Positions 17,937 to 26,039 are shown, counted from the first letter of the stretch. The stretch is 64,000 nucleotides of DNA from Ferruginibacter sp. (GCA_019638575.1 JAHBTN010000019.1:1-64000); one strand, 5' to 3'. A program made the numbers and translations. The notes: generated by a model from the sequence alone, not told the origin.

Positions 17937-18533
17937 TTAATGCAACTGTGCAGAAATAAGTTTAACAAACTCACTTCTTGTTTCATTTTTTTCAAACTCT
18001 CCCCAAAAAGCAGAGGTGGTTGTTACCGAATTTTGTTTTTCCACACCCCTCATCATCATACAAAGATGCGATGCTTCAATAACCACGGCTACGCCTAAGG
18101 GGTTTAAAGTTTCTTTTATCGAATTCAATATCTCGTGTGTTAATCTTTCCTGCACCTGCAACCTTCGGCTGTATGCATCTACCACCCTTGCTATCTTGCT
18201 AAGGCCTGTTATAAATCCATTGGGGATGTAGGCCACATGCGCTTTGCCGTAAAATGGCAGCATGTGATGTTCGCACAAACTATACAATTCAATATCTTTT
18301 ACAATAATCATCTCACTCACATCTTCGTGAAACTTAGCCGAGTTGAGTATGTTATGGGCATCAATATCGTATCCCTGTGTAAGAAACTGCATGGCTTTGG
18401 CTACCCTTTCAGGAGTTTTTTGCAGCCCTTCCCTTTCTGGATTTTCTCCAATCAATTGCAGTGTGTTGCGGTAGTTTTCTATAAGCCCCGATGTAACTTC
18501 ATCATCGTATTGCTCAATTTTTTTATAGCCCAT
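17937..18533 (-). CDS. folE: GTP cyclohydrolase I
   Basis: A 198-residue enzyme that converts GTP to 7,8-dihydroneopterin triphosphate, the entry to folate and pterins. Zinc and catalytic motifs are [10 protein letters not shown] and [20 protein letters not shown]. Full length for type IA. It lies 23 bp downstream of a PTPS-family gene on the same strand, so enzyme and next-step enzyme are probably co-transcribed. Confidence 0.97.
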   Translation of the reverse strand: MGYKKIEQYDDEVTSGLIENYRNTLQLIGENPEREGLQKTPERVAKAMQFLTQGYDIDAHNILNSAKFHEDVSEMIIVKDIELYSLCEHHMLPFYGKAHVAYIPNGFITGLSKIARVVDAYSRRLQVQERLTHEILNSIKETLNPLGVAVVIEASHLCMMMRGVEKQNSVTTTSAFWGEFEKNETRSEFVKLISAQLH

Positions 18534-18556
18534 TCAGTAGTTTTTTTATTTTAAAA

Positions 18557-18973
18557 TCAGATGGCCGGGTAGTCAACAAAATTTCTTTCGGTTTCGTATA
18601 GCCGAACCTGCAGGTCTAACTTCGGTTCTATCTTTTCCCTTAAAATTTTGTATATAACAATTGCAATGTTTTCGGCTGTAGGGTTAAGATTTTTAAACTC
18701 AACCGTATCATCATTTAAGTTTTTATGATCAAACCGTTCAATTACATTTTCCTGAACAATGTCGCTTAATAATTTCATATCCATAACATAGCCGGTAGCT
18801 GCATCAGGCTCGCCTGTTACTTTAATAACCAATTCGTAATTATGGCCGTGAAAATGCGGGTTATTGCATTTACCAAAAACTTTCTGATTGGTTGTTTCAT
18901 CCCATGCAGGATTGTTAAGCCGATGGGCTGCATTAAAATGCTCTTTACGGTAAACGGCTACTCTGTTGCTCAT
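18557..18973 (-). CDS. 6-pyruvoyl-tetrahydropterin synthase / QueD family protein, copy 1
   Basis: A 138-residue T-fold enzyme that acts on dihydroneopterin triphosphate. Zinc ligands are His17 (HFNAAH), His42 and His44 (HGH); the catalytic Cys36 is in GKCNNPHFHGHNY, and LYETERNFVDY gives the conserved Glu. The C-x5-HGH spacing is that of eukaryotic-type PTPS rather than the C-x3-HGH of E. coli QueD. It could therefore make 6-pyruvoyl-tetrahydropterin or 6-carboxy-tetrahydropterin (queuosine), and sequence alone does not decide. It is the first gene of a PTPS-folE unit with its own promoter (19033-19060). Confidence 0.88.
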   Translation of the reverse strand: MSNRVAVYRKEHFNAAHRLNNPAWDETTNQKVFGKCNNPHFHGHNYELVIKVTGEPDAATGYVMDMKLLSDIVQENVIERFDHKNLNDDTVEFKNLNPTAENIAIVIYKILREKIEPKLDLQVRLYETERNFVDYPAI

Positions 18974-19032
18974 ATTAAATAGATAACATTTTATAAAGCT
19001 GATTGTTTATTAACAAGGAGATTTTATTGATG

Positions 19033-19060
19033 CAAAAATAAATGCATAGTCCCGTTTCAA
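19033..19060 (-). promoter_or_regulatory. Promoter of the PTPS copy 1-folE unit
   Basis: The minus strand has TTG (complement of 19058-19060), 17 bp, then TATTTTTG (complement of 19033-19040), close to the Bacteroidota consensus. The start codon follows about 60 bp downstream. Confidence 0.5.
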
Positions 19061-19118
19061 AAAAAGTGTATCTAACACTTGCACTCATACAAGTTATTTT
19101 TTTTTGAAGTGGTAATTA

Positions 19119-19529
19119 TCAATCGCCATAATACTCTACAAAAATCCTGGGTGTTTCAGATAATTTAAGGCAATGCAACTTTACTTCGGCAGGCAGGTGT
19201 GGTGTAAGTTCGTTCCAAATTCCAATCACAAGGTTTTCAATAGAACAAAGTTTTCCTTTCATAAAATCAACATCCACATTCAGGTTTTTATGATCAAGTT
19301 TATCAATCACATGTTCTTTAACTATTACACTCAGTTTTTTTACATCATAAACAAAGCCGGTATCTGCATCTGGCTCGCCTTTAAGGGTAACAAATAGCTC
19401 AAAATTATGGCCATGCCAGTTTTCATTGGCACATTTACCAAACACTTCCTCATTTTTTTCCCTGCTCCATGCCGGGTTAAATAATTTATGAGCCGCATTA
19501 AAATGTTCTATCCTGGTAATGTAAACCAT
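19119..19529 (-). CDS. 6-pyruvoyl-tetrahydropterin synthase / QueD family protein, copy 2
   Basis: A 136-residue paralogue of copy 1, placed just upstream in the same direction. The start at 19529 (MVYITRIEHFNAAH) aligns with copy 1; an upstream in-frame start would add 41 residues with no family match. Zinc ligands His14, His39 and His41, catalytic Cys33 in GKCANENWHGHNF, and the C-terminal Glu in LSETPRIFVEY are all kept. The two copies share about half their residues in the core and differ in the C-terminal third (DFMKGKLCSIENL versus EFKNLNPTAENI), so they probably have different substrates or products. Confidence 0.87.
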   Translation of the reverse strand: MVYITRIEHFNAAHKLFNPAWSREKNEEVFGKCANENWHGHNFELFVTLKGEPDADTGFVYDVKKLSVIVKEHVIDKLDHKNLNVDVDFMKGKLCSIENLVIGIWNELTPHLPAEVKLHCLKLSETPRIFVEYYGD

Positions 19530-19602
19530 CAATAATTTAAAAATTTCGGCAAAGGTAACTTCTAAAACCTGAAATATGAAGCGTAAATACGAAATTTGTA
19601 AA

Positions 19603-20232
19603 ATGCAAATCCTGGTTATTGCCGCAACCGAATTGGAAATTAAGCCGTTCATAGAAACAGCTTCAGCAACCGATGTACTTATTACAGGCGTTGGGGTTCC
19701 GGCGGTTTTATATCACCTGCAAAAAAGGATGCAGCAGATAGATTACGACCTTATTATACAAGCCGGTATTGCCGGCACATTCAACAAAGCTGCTAAACCG
19801 GGCGAGGTTGTTTTTGTAAAGCAGGATACGTTTGGCGATATTGGCATGGAAGAAAAAGAAAATTTTGTTTCCATTTTTAATAGCGGCCTTGCTGATAAAA
19901 ATGAATTTCCTTTTACGGGTGGCTGGCTTATTAATACCCAGGGAATGAATATGCAAATGAACCTGCAGGCTATTAAAGCAATAACAGTAAATAAAGTAAG
20001 CGACAGTGAATTGCAAAAGCAGCAATATATAAACAATTTTAATGCAGATATAGAATCGATGGAAGGCGCCGCTCTTCATTATATATGCCTGCAGGAAAAT
20101 ATACCTTTCATACAGTTACGATCCATATCTAATATTGTGGGTGAAAGGAACCGGGATAAATGGATGATGAAAGAAGCTATTGAAAATTTAAATATACAAT
20201 TACAACAACTGACTAAAAATTTAAACGGTTAA
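19603..20232 (+). CDS. mqnB: Futalosine hydrolase
   Basis: About 209 residues from the ATG at 19603 (MQILVIAATELE); an upstream in-frame ATG at 19576 would add nine residues. It has the nucleoside-phosphorylase fold, with IQAGIAGTFN, PGEVVFVKQDTFGDIG and the ESMEGAALHY nucleobase/ribose motif. It cleaves (dehypoxanthine) futalosine in the futalosine route to menaquinone. The next gene, nine bases downstream, is mqnD, two steps of the same pathway, which makes this assignment firm over other purine nucleosidases. Confidence 0.92.
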   Translation: MQILVIAATELEIKPFIETASATDVLITGVGVPAVLYHLQKRMQQIDYDLIIQAGIAGTFNKAAKPGEVVFVKQDTFGDIGMEEKENFVSIFNSGLADKNEFPFTGGWLINTQGMNMQMNLQAIKAITVNKVSDSELQKQQYINNFNADIESMEGAALHYICLQENIPFIQLRSISNIVGERNRDKWMMKEAIENLNIQLQQLTKNLNG

Positions 20233-20241
20233 CAAAAATCA

Positions 20242-21069
20242 ATGAAACTGAGTTTAGGTTTTTCTCCCTGTCCGAACGACACTTTTATTTTTGATGCCCT
20301 GGTAAATAATAAAATTAATACAGGTGGCTTATTGTTTGATGTGGTTTTAGAAGATGTGCAAACGCTTAATAATTGGGCGATGGAAGGTAAGCTGGATATA
20401 ACAAAGCTAAGTTATGGAGTACTGCCATTGGTTTTGAAAGAATATATTGTACTAAACAGTGGTAGCGCACTTGGTAAAGGATCAGGGCCATTGCTGATAG
20501 CAAACAACAACCAAAAAATAAACAATATAGAAGCCAATACAATTGCTATTCCCGGAGAAAACACAACCGCTCACTTACTTTTTTCTTTGGCATATCCCAA
20601 TGCAAAAAATAAAATCTTCCTAAGATATGATGAGATAGAAAATTTTGTTTTGCAGGATAAAGGATTTGGCGTTATCATTCACGAAAACCGATTTACCTAT
20701 GCTGAAAAAGGGTTACACAAAATTACAGACCTGGGTGATTTTTGGGAGAAGCAAACAAACAACCCTATCCCATTGGGAGGCATTGTAATTAAACGTACTA
20801 TCAACAGTGCTATTAGCGTACAGGTAGATGCTCTGATAAAACAAAGTGTAGAATATGCATACCATAACCACTACAAGGAGTTGGCGGCTTATGTTAAAAA
20901 ATATTCGCAGGAGATGAGCGAATCTGTAATGCGTAACCATATTGATTTATATGTAAACCAATACTCTATTGATTTAGGGATTGAAGGAAGAAATGCTATT
21001 TATAAATTACTGGAAGTGTATGGGGGACTTTATAGCAAAAATGTGGTGATGAAAGATGTATTTATTTAA
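20242..21069 (+). CDS. mqnD: 1,4-dihydroxy-6-naphthoate synthase
   Basis: A 275-residue periplasmic-binding-protein-like lyase that makes 1,4-dihydroxy-6-naphthoate in the futalosine menaquinone pathway. The start LSLGFSPCPNDTFIFDALVN is the family hallmark; ISKLSYG-like TKLSYGVLPL and GIVIHENRFTY follow, the latter with the conserved histidine. Full length. It is the second gene of an mqnB-mqnD operon, and its stop codon overlaps the convergent aminotransferase stop by four bases. Confidence 0.95.
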   Translation: MKLSLGFSPCPNDTFIFDALVNNKINTGGLLFDVVLEDVQTLNNWAMEGKLDITKLSYGVLPLVLKEYIVLNSGSALGKGSGPLLIANNNQKINNIEANTIAIPGENTTAHLLFSLAYPNAKNKIFLRYDEIENFVLQDKGFGVIIHENRFTYAEKGLHKITDLGDFWEKQTNNPIPLGGIVIKRTINSAISVQVDALIKQSVEYAYHNHYKELAAYVKKYSQEMSESVMRNHIDLYVNQYSIDLGIEGRNAIYKLLEVYGGLYSKNVVMKDVFI

Positions 21070-21908
21070 TAAACCGGCAGCGCTGAAAAAGATTCGTTAA
21101 TAGATCTTGTAAGATTATTTGTATATTTTTTACCGGCAATGTTTTGTACCCATTGTATATTATGGATTGAGTTAGTTACAAACAATTCATCTGCTTCCAT
21201 CAGTTCCTCAATGGTTAATTCTTTTTCAATAATATCAATATTATTATTTACCAGGTGTTGTATAAGGTTTTTACGTATTACACCGGCAACACAACCTTCC
21301 TGTAAAGCCGGGGTATAAACCATTTTATTTTTTATAAGAAAGATATTGGCAATAGTTGTATCGCATATCCTGCCATAGCAGTTCAGCATCACAGCATCAT
21401 TCCAATTATTTCTTTTTGCAAGATTAGCGCCCATTACGTAGGGCAGAAAATTATTGTGTTTTAAATTACAAAGGCTGTCGCAGCTTTTTTTAATGTTGGT
21501 ACATATTCCTAACTCTAACCCCTTTTCGTTCCATTTGCCAATACTATCCTGCAATGCCCAGGTTTGTATAATAAAATTTGGTGTTTCATTTATATCATCA
21601 TACAAACCTCCTTCATCTCTAAATGCGGTTAATCTTATTCTTGCTGTTTTAATATGTTCGTTTTTTTTAAGTAAATCATTTATTTGCCTTGTAAAATATG
21701 CGGTTGTATAATTAGTTGGTACAGCAAAATCAAGAACCGTTAGTCCATTAATCAAACGGTTAATATGGTCTTCGGCAAAATGAATTATGTTATCCCTGCA
21801 AATCATTGTTTCAAAAACTCCATCGCCATACCTAAATCCACGGCTATTAGGTGATATAAGCCCGGATGTTGCACTTACTATTTCTCCGTTTAAATTTAAT
21901 AATTCCAT
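21066..21908 (-). CDS. PLP-dependent aminotransferase class IV (PabC/IlvE-like)
   Basis: A 280-residue fold-type IV PLP enzyme. Motifs include RYGDGVFETM near the N-terminus, the catalytic lysine in NLKHNNFLPYVMGANLAK, and a PLP-phosphate region CDTTIANIF. The length fits both 4-amino-4-deoxychorismate lyase (PabC) and D-/branched-chain aminotransferases. Nearby folE makes PabC attractive, but the context is not an operon, so the substrate is left open. It ends against mqnD with overlapping stop codons. Confidence 0.88.
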   Translation of the reverse strand: MELLNLNGEIVSATSGLISPNSRGFRYGDGVFETMICRDNIIHFAEDHINRLINGLTVLDFAVPTNYTTAYFTRQINDLLKKNEHIKTARIRLTAFRDEGGLYDDINETPNFIIQTWALQDSIGKWNEKGLELGICTNIKKSCDSLCNLKHNNFLPYVMGANLAKRNNWNDAVMLNCYGRICDTTIANIFLIKNKMVYTPALQEGCVAGVIRKNLIQHLVNNNIDIIEKELTIEELMEADELFVTNSIHNIQWVQNIAGKKYTNNLTRSINESFSALPVY

Positions 21909-21943
21909 ATTTCAAATATACAACTGCATTTAGCTGATACTGT

Positions 21944-21974
21944 ATAAAAATGCCCCCCGAAAATTCGGGAGGCA
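21944..21974 (-). terminator. Terminator after the NarL-type regulator gene at 22019
   Basis: TGCCCCCCGAA (21951-21961) and TTCGGGAGGCA (21964-21974) form a GC-rich 11-bp stem with one mismatch. On the minus strand it is followed by TTTTT, giving a strong intrinsic terminator for the upstream response-regulator gene. Confidence 0.88.
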
Positions 21975-22018
21975 TTCTTCATCATAGTTTTAGAGAACAA
22001 AGGTTATAGTAACTAAAT

Positions 22019-22705
22019 TTATATTTCTTCGTCTAAAATATTATGTTTAACTGCATATAAAATAAGGCCTGCTGTACTTTTTGCGCCGGTTTTCACTTTA
22101 AGTTTATCCCTAATTGCCTCCACCGTACGGGGGCTTAAATCAACAAGGCTTGCAATTTCTTTTGTACTTTTTTCTTCGCACATCAGTTTTAATATCAGTA
22201 TTTCCTTATCATTCAGGTTTGCTTCCTGTTGCATTAGCTTTTGAGGGGTAACCTCGTTTCTATGCTTTAGGTTAGTAAGCAATGCTTTGTTAGTTAGCGA
22301 ATTAAAATAATACTCTTGTTCAAAACATGTTTTAATTGCTTCGTAAATTATTTCGCTGTCGCTGGTTTTGGTAAGGTAACTATTGGCACCAATTTCCATC
22401 AGTTTGGTAATCATGCTATGGTCGTCCACCATGGTTAGCATGATAATCTTTACATTAGGTTTTATTTTCCTAATTTCTGGCAGGGCTGCAATTCCATCCA
22501 TTATTGGCATTTGGATGTCTAACAAAATAACATCCACATTAACCATTTTTAGTATGTTAAGTAAATGCATGCCGTTATCAGCTTCTGCAATAACTTTTAC
22601 ATCTTTTTTGGCGCTTAATGCGGTTTTTACGCCAGCCCTGTATAAAACATGGTCATCAGCAATAATTACTTTTATCGTTTCATCAGTATTTTCATTCCCC
22701 ATCAT
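22019..22705 (-). CDS. NarL/FixJ-family response regulator 1
   Basis: A 228-residue DNA-binding regulator. The receiver domain has the acidic pair in IIADDH, phosphoacceptor Asp63 in LLDIQMP, and a conserved Lys in YLTKTSDSE. The LuxR-type helix-turn-helix at the C-terminus contains LSPRTVEAIRDKLKVKTGAKS. It lies 186 bp downstream of a paralogous regulator on the same strand, across a gap from the only kinase gene in the cluster. No cognate kinase directly adjoins it. Confidence 0.93.
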   Translation of the reverse strand: MMGNENTDETIKVIIADDHVLYRAGVKTALSAKKDVKVIAEADNGMHLLNILKMVNVDVILLDIQMPIMDGIAALPEIRKIKPNVKIIMLTMVDDHSMITKLMEIGANSYLTKTSDSEIIYEAIKTCFEQEYYFNSLTNKALLTNLKHRNEVTPQKLMQQEANLNDKEILILKLMCEEKSTKEIASLVDLSPRTVEAIRDKLKVKTGAKSTAGLILYAVKHNILDEEI

Positions 22706-22891
22706 AGTTACATTTTGGTTTTTCTCGTAGTAAGGATTTCAGTCTTTATAACGAAGGCTGCAAGTTCAAATTATATCCAAAAACAATAAAGCGTGTAAAT
22801 ACCCTTTATAACAGATGGGATTTTTACGTATTGGAGTTGTGTTAATTCGCTAACCCTTACATGTAGTTTTTATTAATATGGATGATTTATA

Positions 22892-23557
22892 TTATTCAAT
22901 AAGTTTATTTCGCATTCCGTACATGATTAACCCTCCAATAGTTTTAGCATCTACTTTGTTTTTCATGTTTTGCCGTATAGTTTCTATTGTACGTGGGCTT
23001 AAAAAAATAATTTTAGATATTTCTTCTGTTGTTTTATCATCTGCTAACAACCTTAAAATTTTAATTTCTTTTTCGTTAAACTGAACCGGCAAATTGCTGC
23101 CATAATGCTGCCGCACATTCTTTTTTTGCATCAACTTACCCATAACTGCCTTATTTACCAGGTCGTTAAAGTAAAAATCATCATTCATGCAGGTAAGTAT
23201 AGCTTCGTAAATTTCCTCGGGATCGGTGTTTTTGGTAAGATAGGCATTAGCACCCATTTCCATCATTTTACTAATCATCTGCTGGTCATCGTACATAGTA
23301 AGTACAATAATTTTAATATCCTCATATTCTTTACGAATTAGCTGTATGGCATTAATTCCATCAACTTCAGGCATCCTAATATCCATTAAAAGCACTTCGG
23401 GCTTTTTTATTTCTATCTTATGCATCATATCCTTTCCATCTTCGGCTTCCCAAAGCATTTTAAGGTTTTCTTTACCGGATAATGCCATTTTTATACCATC
23501 CCTGAAAATTTTATGGTCATCGGCAATTGCAATTTTGATAAAAGCATTGGTATTCAT
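22892..23557 (-). CDS. NarL/FixJ-family response regulator 2
   Basis: 221 residues from the ATG at 23557 (MNTNAFIKIAIADDHK); extending three codons upstream would require a TTG start. Receiver domain with Asp59 in LMDIRMPE (numbered from this start), then a LuxR-type helix-turn-helix (LSPRTIETIRQNMKNKVDAKT). It closely resembles regulators 1 and 3 in both domains. A ~1 kb gap with a candidate ncRNA separates it from the divergent membrane-protein/kinase operon. Confidence 0.93.
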   Translation of the reverse strand: MNTNAFIKIAIADDHKIFRDGIKMALSGKENLKMLWEAEDGKDMMHKIEIKKPEVLLMDIRMPEVDGINAIQLIRKEYEDIKIIVLTMYDDQQMISKMMEMGANAYLTKNTDPEEIYEAILTCMNDDFYFNDLVNKAVMGKLMQKKNVRQHYGSNLPVQFNEKEIKILRLLADDKTTEEISKIIFLSPRTIETIRQNMKNKVDAKTIGGLIMYGMRNKLIE

Positions 23558-23821
23558 AGAAAGCAATAATGGGGGTTAGTAAAATAACTTGCCTAAGTTA
23601 CAAATTTTAGTTTCATTATGATTATTTTAACAAGGATTTTATCTTGATATTTTTTTTAGCTTATTGATTCTCAAATAAATCGGTTTTTTTACTTAGTAAA
23701 TATACCTGCTAAATTATACGGTAAACTACGTATGCCTATTGCACTTGTACTTTAAATTAAAGTAATTGCAACAAGATTAAAATAGGGCGATTATCCTCTT
23801 TTTTTAGCTATGTATACACAA

Positions 23822-23829
23822 TACTTTTG
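23822..23829 (+). promoter_or_regulatory. -7 promoter element of the candidate ncRNA
   Basis: TACTTTTG matches TAnnTTTG exactly. The expected start of transcription, six or seven bases beyond the box, coincides with the first base of the long inverted repeat at 23835. A TTG at the -33 position is not evident. Confidence 0.5.
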
Positions 23830-23835
23830 TACTAG

Positions 23836-24037
23836 TTGATTGACATAGGTAGAGTAAATATTTATATCCAACTATCCAATTAAACGTAAGGAACAAATCC
23901 AATTATCCGGTTAAAAACCTTGTTTGTGCTTATGATACCTATTGTCAATCAACCCTTTTAAGTTCCCGCTTTATCTCCAATAAATCACCAGGAAAATTTT
24001 TTGTTGCTGTTTGTAAAATATACAAACAGCTTTTTTT
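23836..24037 (+). ncRNA. Candidate structured noncoding RNA (~200 nt)
   Basis: A non-coding unit in the 1-kb gap between regulator 2 and the kinase operon. It has its own -7 box, a long near-perfect inverted repeat (GTTGATTGACATAGGTA at 23835-23851 with TACCTATTGTCAATCAAC at 23936-23953) that would pair the 5' end with a region about 100 nt later, and a perfect intrinsic terminator at 24006-24037. No open reading frame of useful length lies in it on either strand. The inner ~85 nt hold two near-identical 15-mers built from ATCCAA/TATCC words (23865-23879 and 23896-23910) and a small GGTT/AACC hairpin. The layout recalls 6S-like or regulatory RNAs, but I could not match it to a known family. 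Confidence 0.55.
24006..24037 (+). terminator. Strong intrinsic terminator of the candidate ncRNA
   Basis: GCTGTTTGTA (24006-24015), loop AAATA, TACAAACAGC (24021-24030), then seven T. The 10-bp stem is perfect. The T-run lies on the plus strand only, so it stops rightward transcription; no annotated gene on that strand ends upstream of it within 2.9 kb, which implies an unannotated transcript. Confidence 0.85.
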
Positions 24038-24165
24038 GCTTATTTTAGCACACGTTGCTTAAGTTAACAAGCAGGTAAATCTCCCACCCCATAAGCCGGG
24101 TTTCCCAATTAAAAGGTTATTAACATTCGTAAGAATACTGTGGATAACTACTATATTTGTAAATA

Positions 24166-24197
24166 GTAAATTTACGGTAAAGTAATCGTAAATTTAC
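24166..24197. promoter_or_regulatory. Twin GTAAATTTAC palindromes
   Basis: The perfect 10-bp palindrome GTAAATTTAC occurs at 24166-24175 and 24188-24197, 22 bp apart start to start (two helical turns). A TATATTTG promoter box lies just upstream (24152-24159). A related TTTTACGGTAC word lies before regulator 3 (about 26174-26183). The spacing suggests cooperative binding of a dimeric regulator, plausibly one of the NarL-type proteins encoded here. The rest of the gap to 24574 (AT-rich) shows nothing else I can support. Confidence 0.5.
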
Positions 24198-24574
24198 CTC
24201 AAAATGACAGGTTATTTTACGTTTTTTTAGCTTGAAACCCTTACCTGTTCTGCATTTTATGGAAAAATAACGACTGTTTACCAGGATTAGGGGTTTTTAC
24301 TGGAAGGCTTTTAATGGAAGTTTACATCACCTAGAAACAATATTTACTTTAGAAACCTTAAAACTATTTTGTTATGTTATCAGGTGTATTTGAAGTTTTG
24401 GAAGAATGCTTCGCTTGTATTTTTAGCGACTGCTAATATATATTTTTGAATGTAAAAACCAATGGTTATTTTTGATAAAACAACCATTTTACCATTTTAC
24501 AGAATCTTAAATATATAACTTACGTAGCTGAACTTTTACCCTTTTTTCTTTGCCTCATCTTTTATAAAAGATTG

Positions 24575-25204
24575 GTGAGTAAGGAAAAAAGGGTGTTTTT
24601 TATTTATACCTTCTTGATTGCTATACTAGTTATAATTGGGTTTAGCCTATTGTATATCCTTGATTCTAAAGAATCTTACTATCTAGCAGCAAGATTTTAT
24701 ACAATTTTAGAATATACTACTCTTGCTTATTTTTTCTCTCTATACATAAAAAGAAAATTCGTTAACAAACTCTTACTTTTTTCAATTGGTGCTTACTTTG
24801 TTTTTTGTGTTTACAGTTATTTAAAACAAAAAACACCTGAAATGCCTTTTATACCGGTTAGTGTAGAGCATGTGCTTTTATTAATATTTATATTATATTA
24901 TTTTTTTGAAACTATACAAAACTTAACTACCGAGCCCGTTTACCAAAAAGCCATATTTTGGATAAGCGTGGCATTTATCATCAACTCTGCAGGAAATTTC
25001 TTTTTATTCCTATATTCAAAAAACAGTTTTAATGATGATACATTTAAAACACAATACACAATTATATATTCTACAGTAACTATACTAAAAAATATATTGC
25101 TTTGTATTTCAATACCTATTAATGAAAGCCCCAAGAAATCAATTATTGAAGAAACGCTTAATATAGATTTAGATCCATTTAAACCCATTAAGCAAAACCC
25201 TTAA
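24575..25204 (+). CDS. Multi-pass membrane protein upstream of the kinase (possible sensor)
   Basis: About 209 residues, mostly hydrophobic, with roughly six transmembrane helices (near VFFIYTFLIAILVIIGF, LEYTTLAYFFSLYI, LLFSIGAYFVFCVYSYL, HVLLLIFILYYFF, IFWISVAFIINSAGNFFLFL and TILKNILLCISI). No ATG is available: the frame opens with TTG directly followed by GTG at 24575, the more likely start. A short cytoplasmic tail ends the protein. It sits 13 bp before a histidine kinase that has only one membrane helix and no sensor domain, so this protein may supply the sensing part (inference). I do not recognise the family. Confidence 0.78.
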   Translation: MSKEKRVFFIYTFLIAILVIIGFSLLYILDSKESYYLAARFYTILEYTTLAYFFSLYIKRKFVNKLLLFSIGAYFVFCVYSYLKQKTPEMPFIPVSVEHVLLLIFILYYFFETIQNLTTEPVYQKAIFWISVAFIINSAGNFFLFLYSKNSFNDDTFKTQYTIIYSTVTILKNILLCISIPINESPKKSIIEETLNIDLDPFKPIKQNP

Positions 25205-25217
25205 CAGCAAACCTAAT

Positions 25218-26039
25218 ATGTTTTTTTTACAGGCTAATGGAACGGGGATAACAACTACTTTATTTGCAGGCACAATGGGCATGCTTACACTTGCTATTAC
25301 CATAGTTGTATTTGTTATCTTTCATCAACGCAAAGTATTGCGGTATAATAATCTTTTAAAAAAGGCTGAAGAAGAAAAACAAAAGATTCTTTTAAATGCT
25401 TCTATCCGTTTCCAGGAAGAAGAACGCAACCGCATTGCTGCCGACCTGCATGACGATGCAGGCCCATTACTGGCTACGGCAAGGCTTTACCTAAACGAAA
25501 ACCTGGTTAACCAGGATAAAGTGCAACAATTGCAAAGCATTTATAGTGCTAAACAAATTTTAGACGATGCCATTTTGCTGATACGCAACATCAGTCATAG
25601 CCTAATGCCCCCAACGCTTAAAAATTTTGGCTTGGAGAGTGCGGCAGTAGATGTTTTTCAAAAAATGAATGCAAGCGGAAAAGTACATGCCAGTGCACGT
25701 TTTCACGATTACCGCACAAGGCTTAAAACAGAACAGGAATTACTTGTTTTTAGGGTGATACAGGAAATTGTAAGCAATATTCTTAAACATAGTAACCCCG
25801 GCTTTATACATTTAACGCAAAATGTAAATGCAAATAAAATGTACTTTAGGGTACATCATGATGGCGTAGGAATAGTACAGGATGAATATGAAAAACTAAG
25901 CCATAATGCCCCGGGATTAGGATTAAAAAACATAGCAAGCCGCATAAAAGTGCTTAGGGGCGATATCCTTTACGAAATTGATGCCAGTAAAACCTATTAC
26001 AAGGTAACCATTGAAGTACCTATGTTACCGCTGATATAG
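25218..26039 (+). CDS. Sensor histidine kinase, NarX/DegS (HisKA_3) type
   Basis: A 273-residue kinase with one membrane helix (about 14-36), a short coiled linker, a HisKA_3 dimerisation domain with ERNRIAADLHDDAGP (phosphoacceptor His78) and a HATPase domain with N-box QEIVSNILKHS and G2 APGLGLKNIASRI. The G1 box reads HHDGVGI: the position of the usual adenine-contacting Asp is His214. There is no extracytoplasmic sensor, which fits a partnership with the upstream membrane protein. Family members phosphorylate NarL-type regulators, three of which lie within 4 kb. Confidence 0.92.
   Translation: MFFLQANGTGITTTLFAGTMGMLTLAITIVVFVIFHQRKVLRYNNLLKKAEEEKQKILLNASIRFQEEERNRIAADLHDDAGPLLATARLYLNENLVNQDKVQQLQSIYSAKQILDDAILLIRNISHSLMPPTLKNFGLESAAVDVFQKMNASGKVHASARFHDYRTRLKTEQELLVFRVIQEIVSNILKHSNPGFIHLTQNVNANKMYFRVHHDGVGIVQDEYEKLSHNAPGLGLKNIASRIKVLRGDILYEIDASKTYYKVTIEVPMLPLI

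Noticed and set aside
19530-19652. An N-terminal extension of the second PTPS paralogue
   Set aside because: The paralogue aligns from 19529; the extension overlaps the divergent mqnB start region and shows no similarity to the family.
23836-24037. Naming the candidate ncRNA as 6S RNA
   Set aside because: The closing stem and size are compatible, but I could not identify the conserved central bubble, and no covariance model was available.
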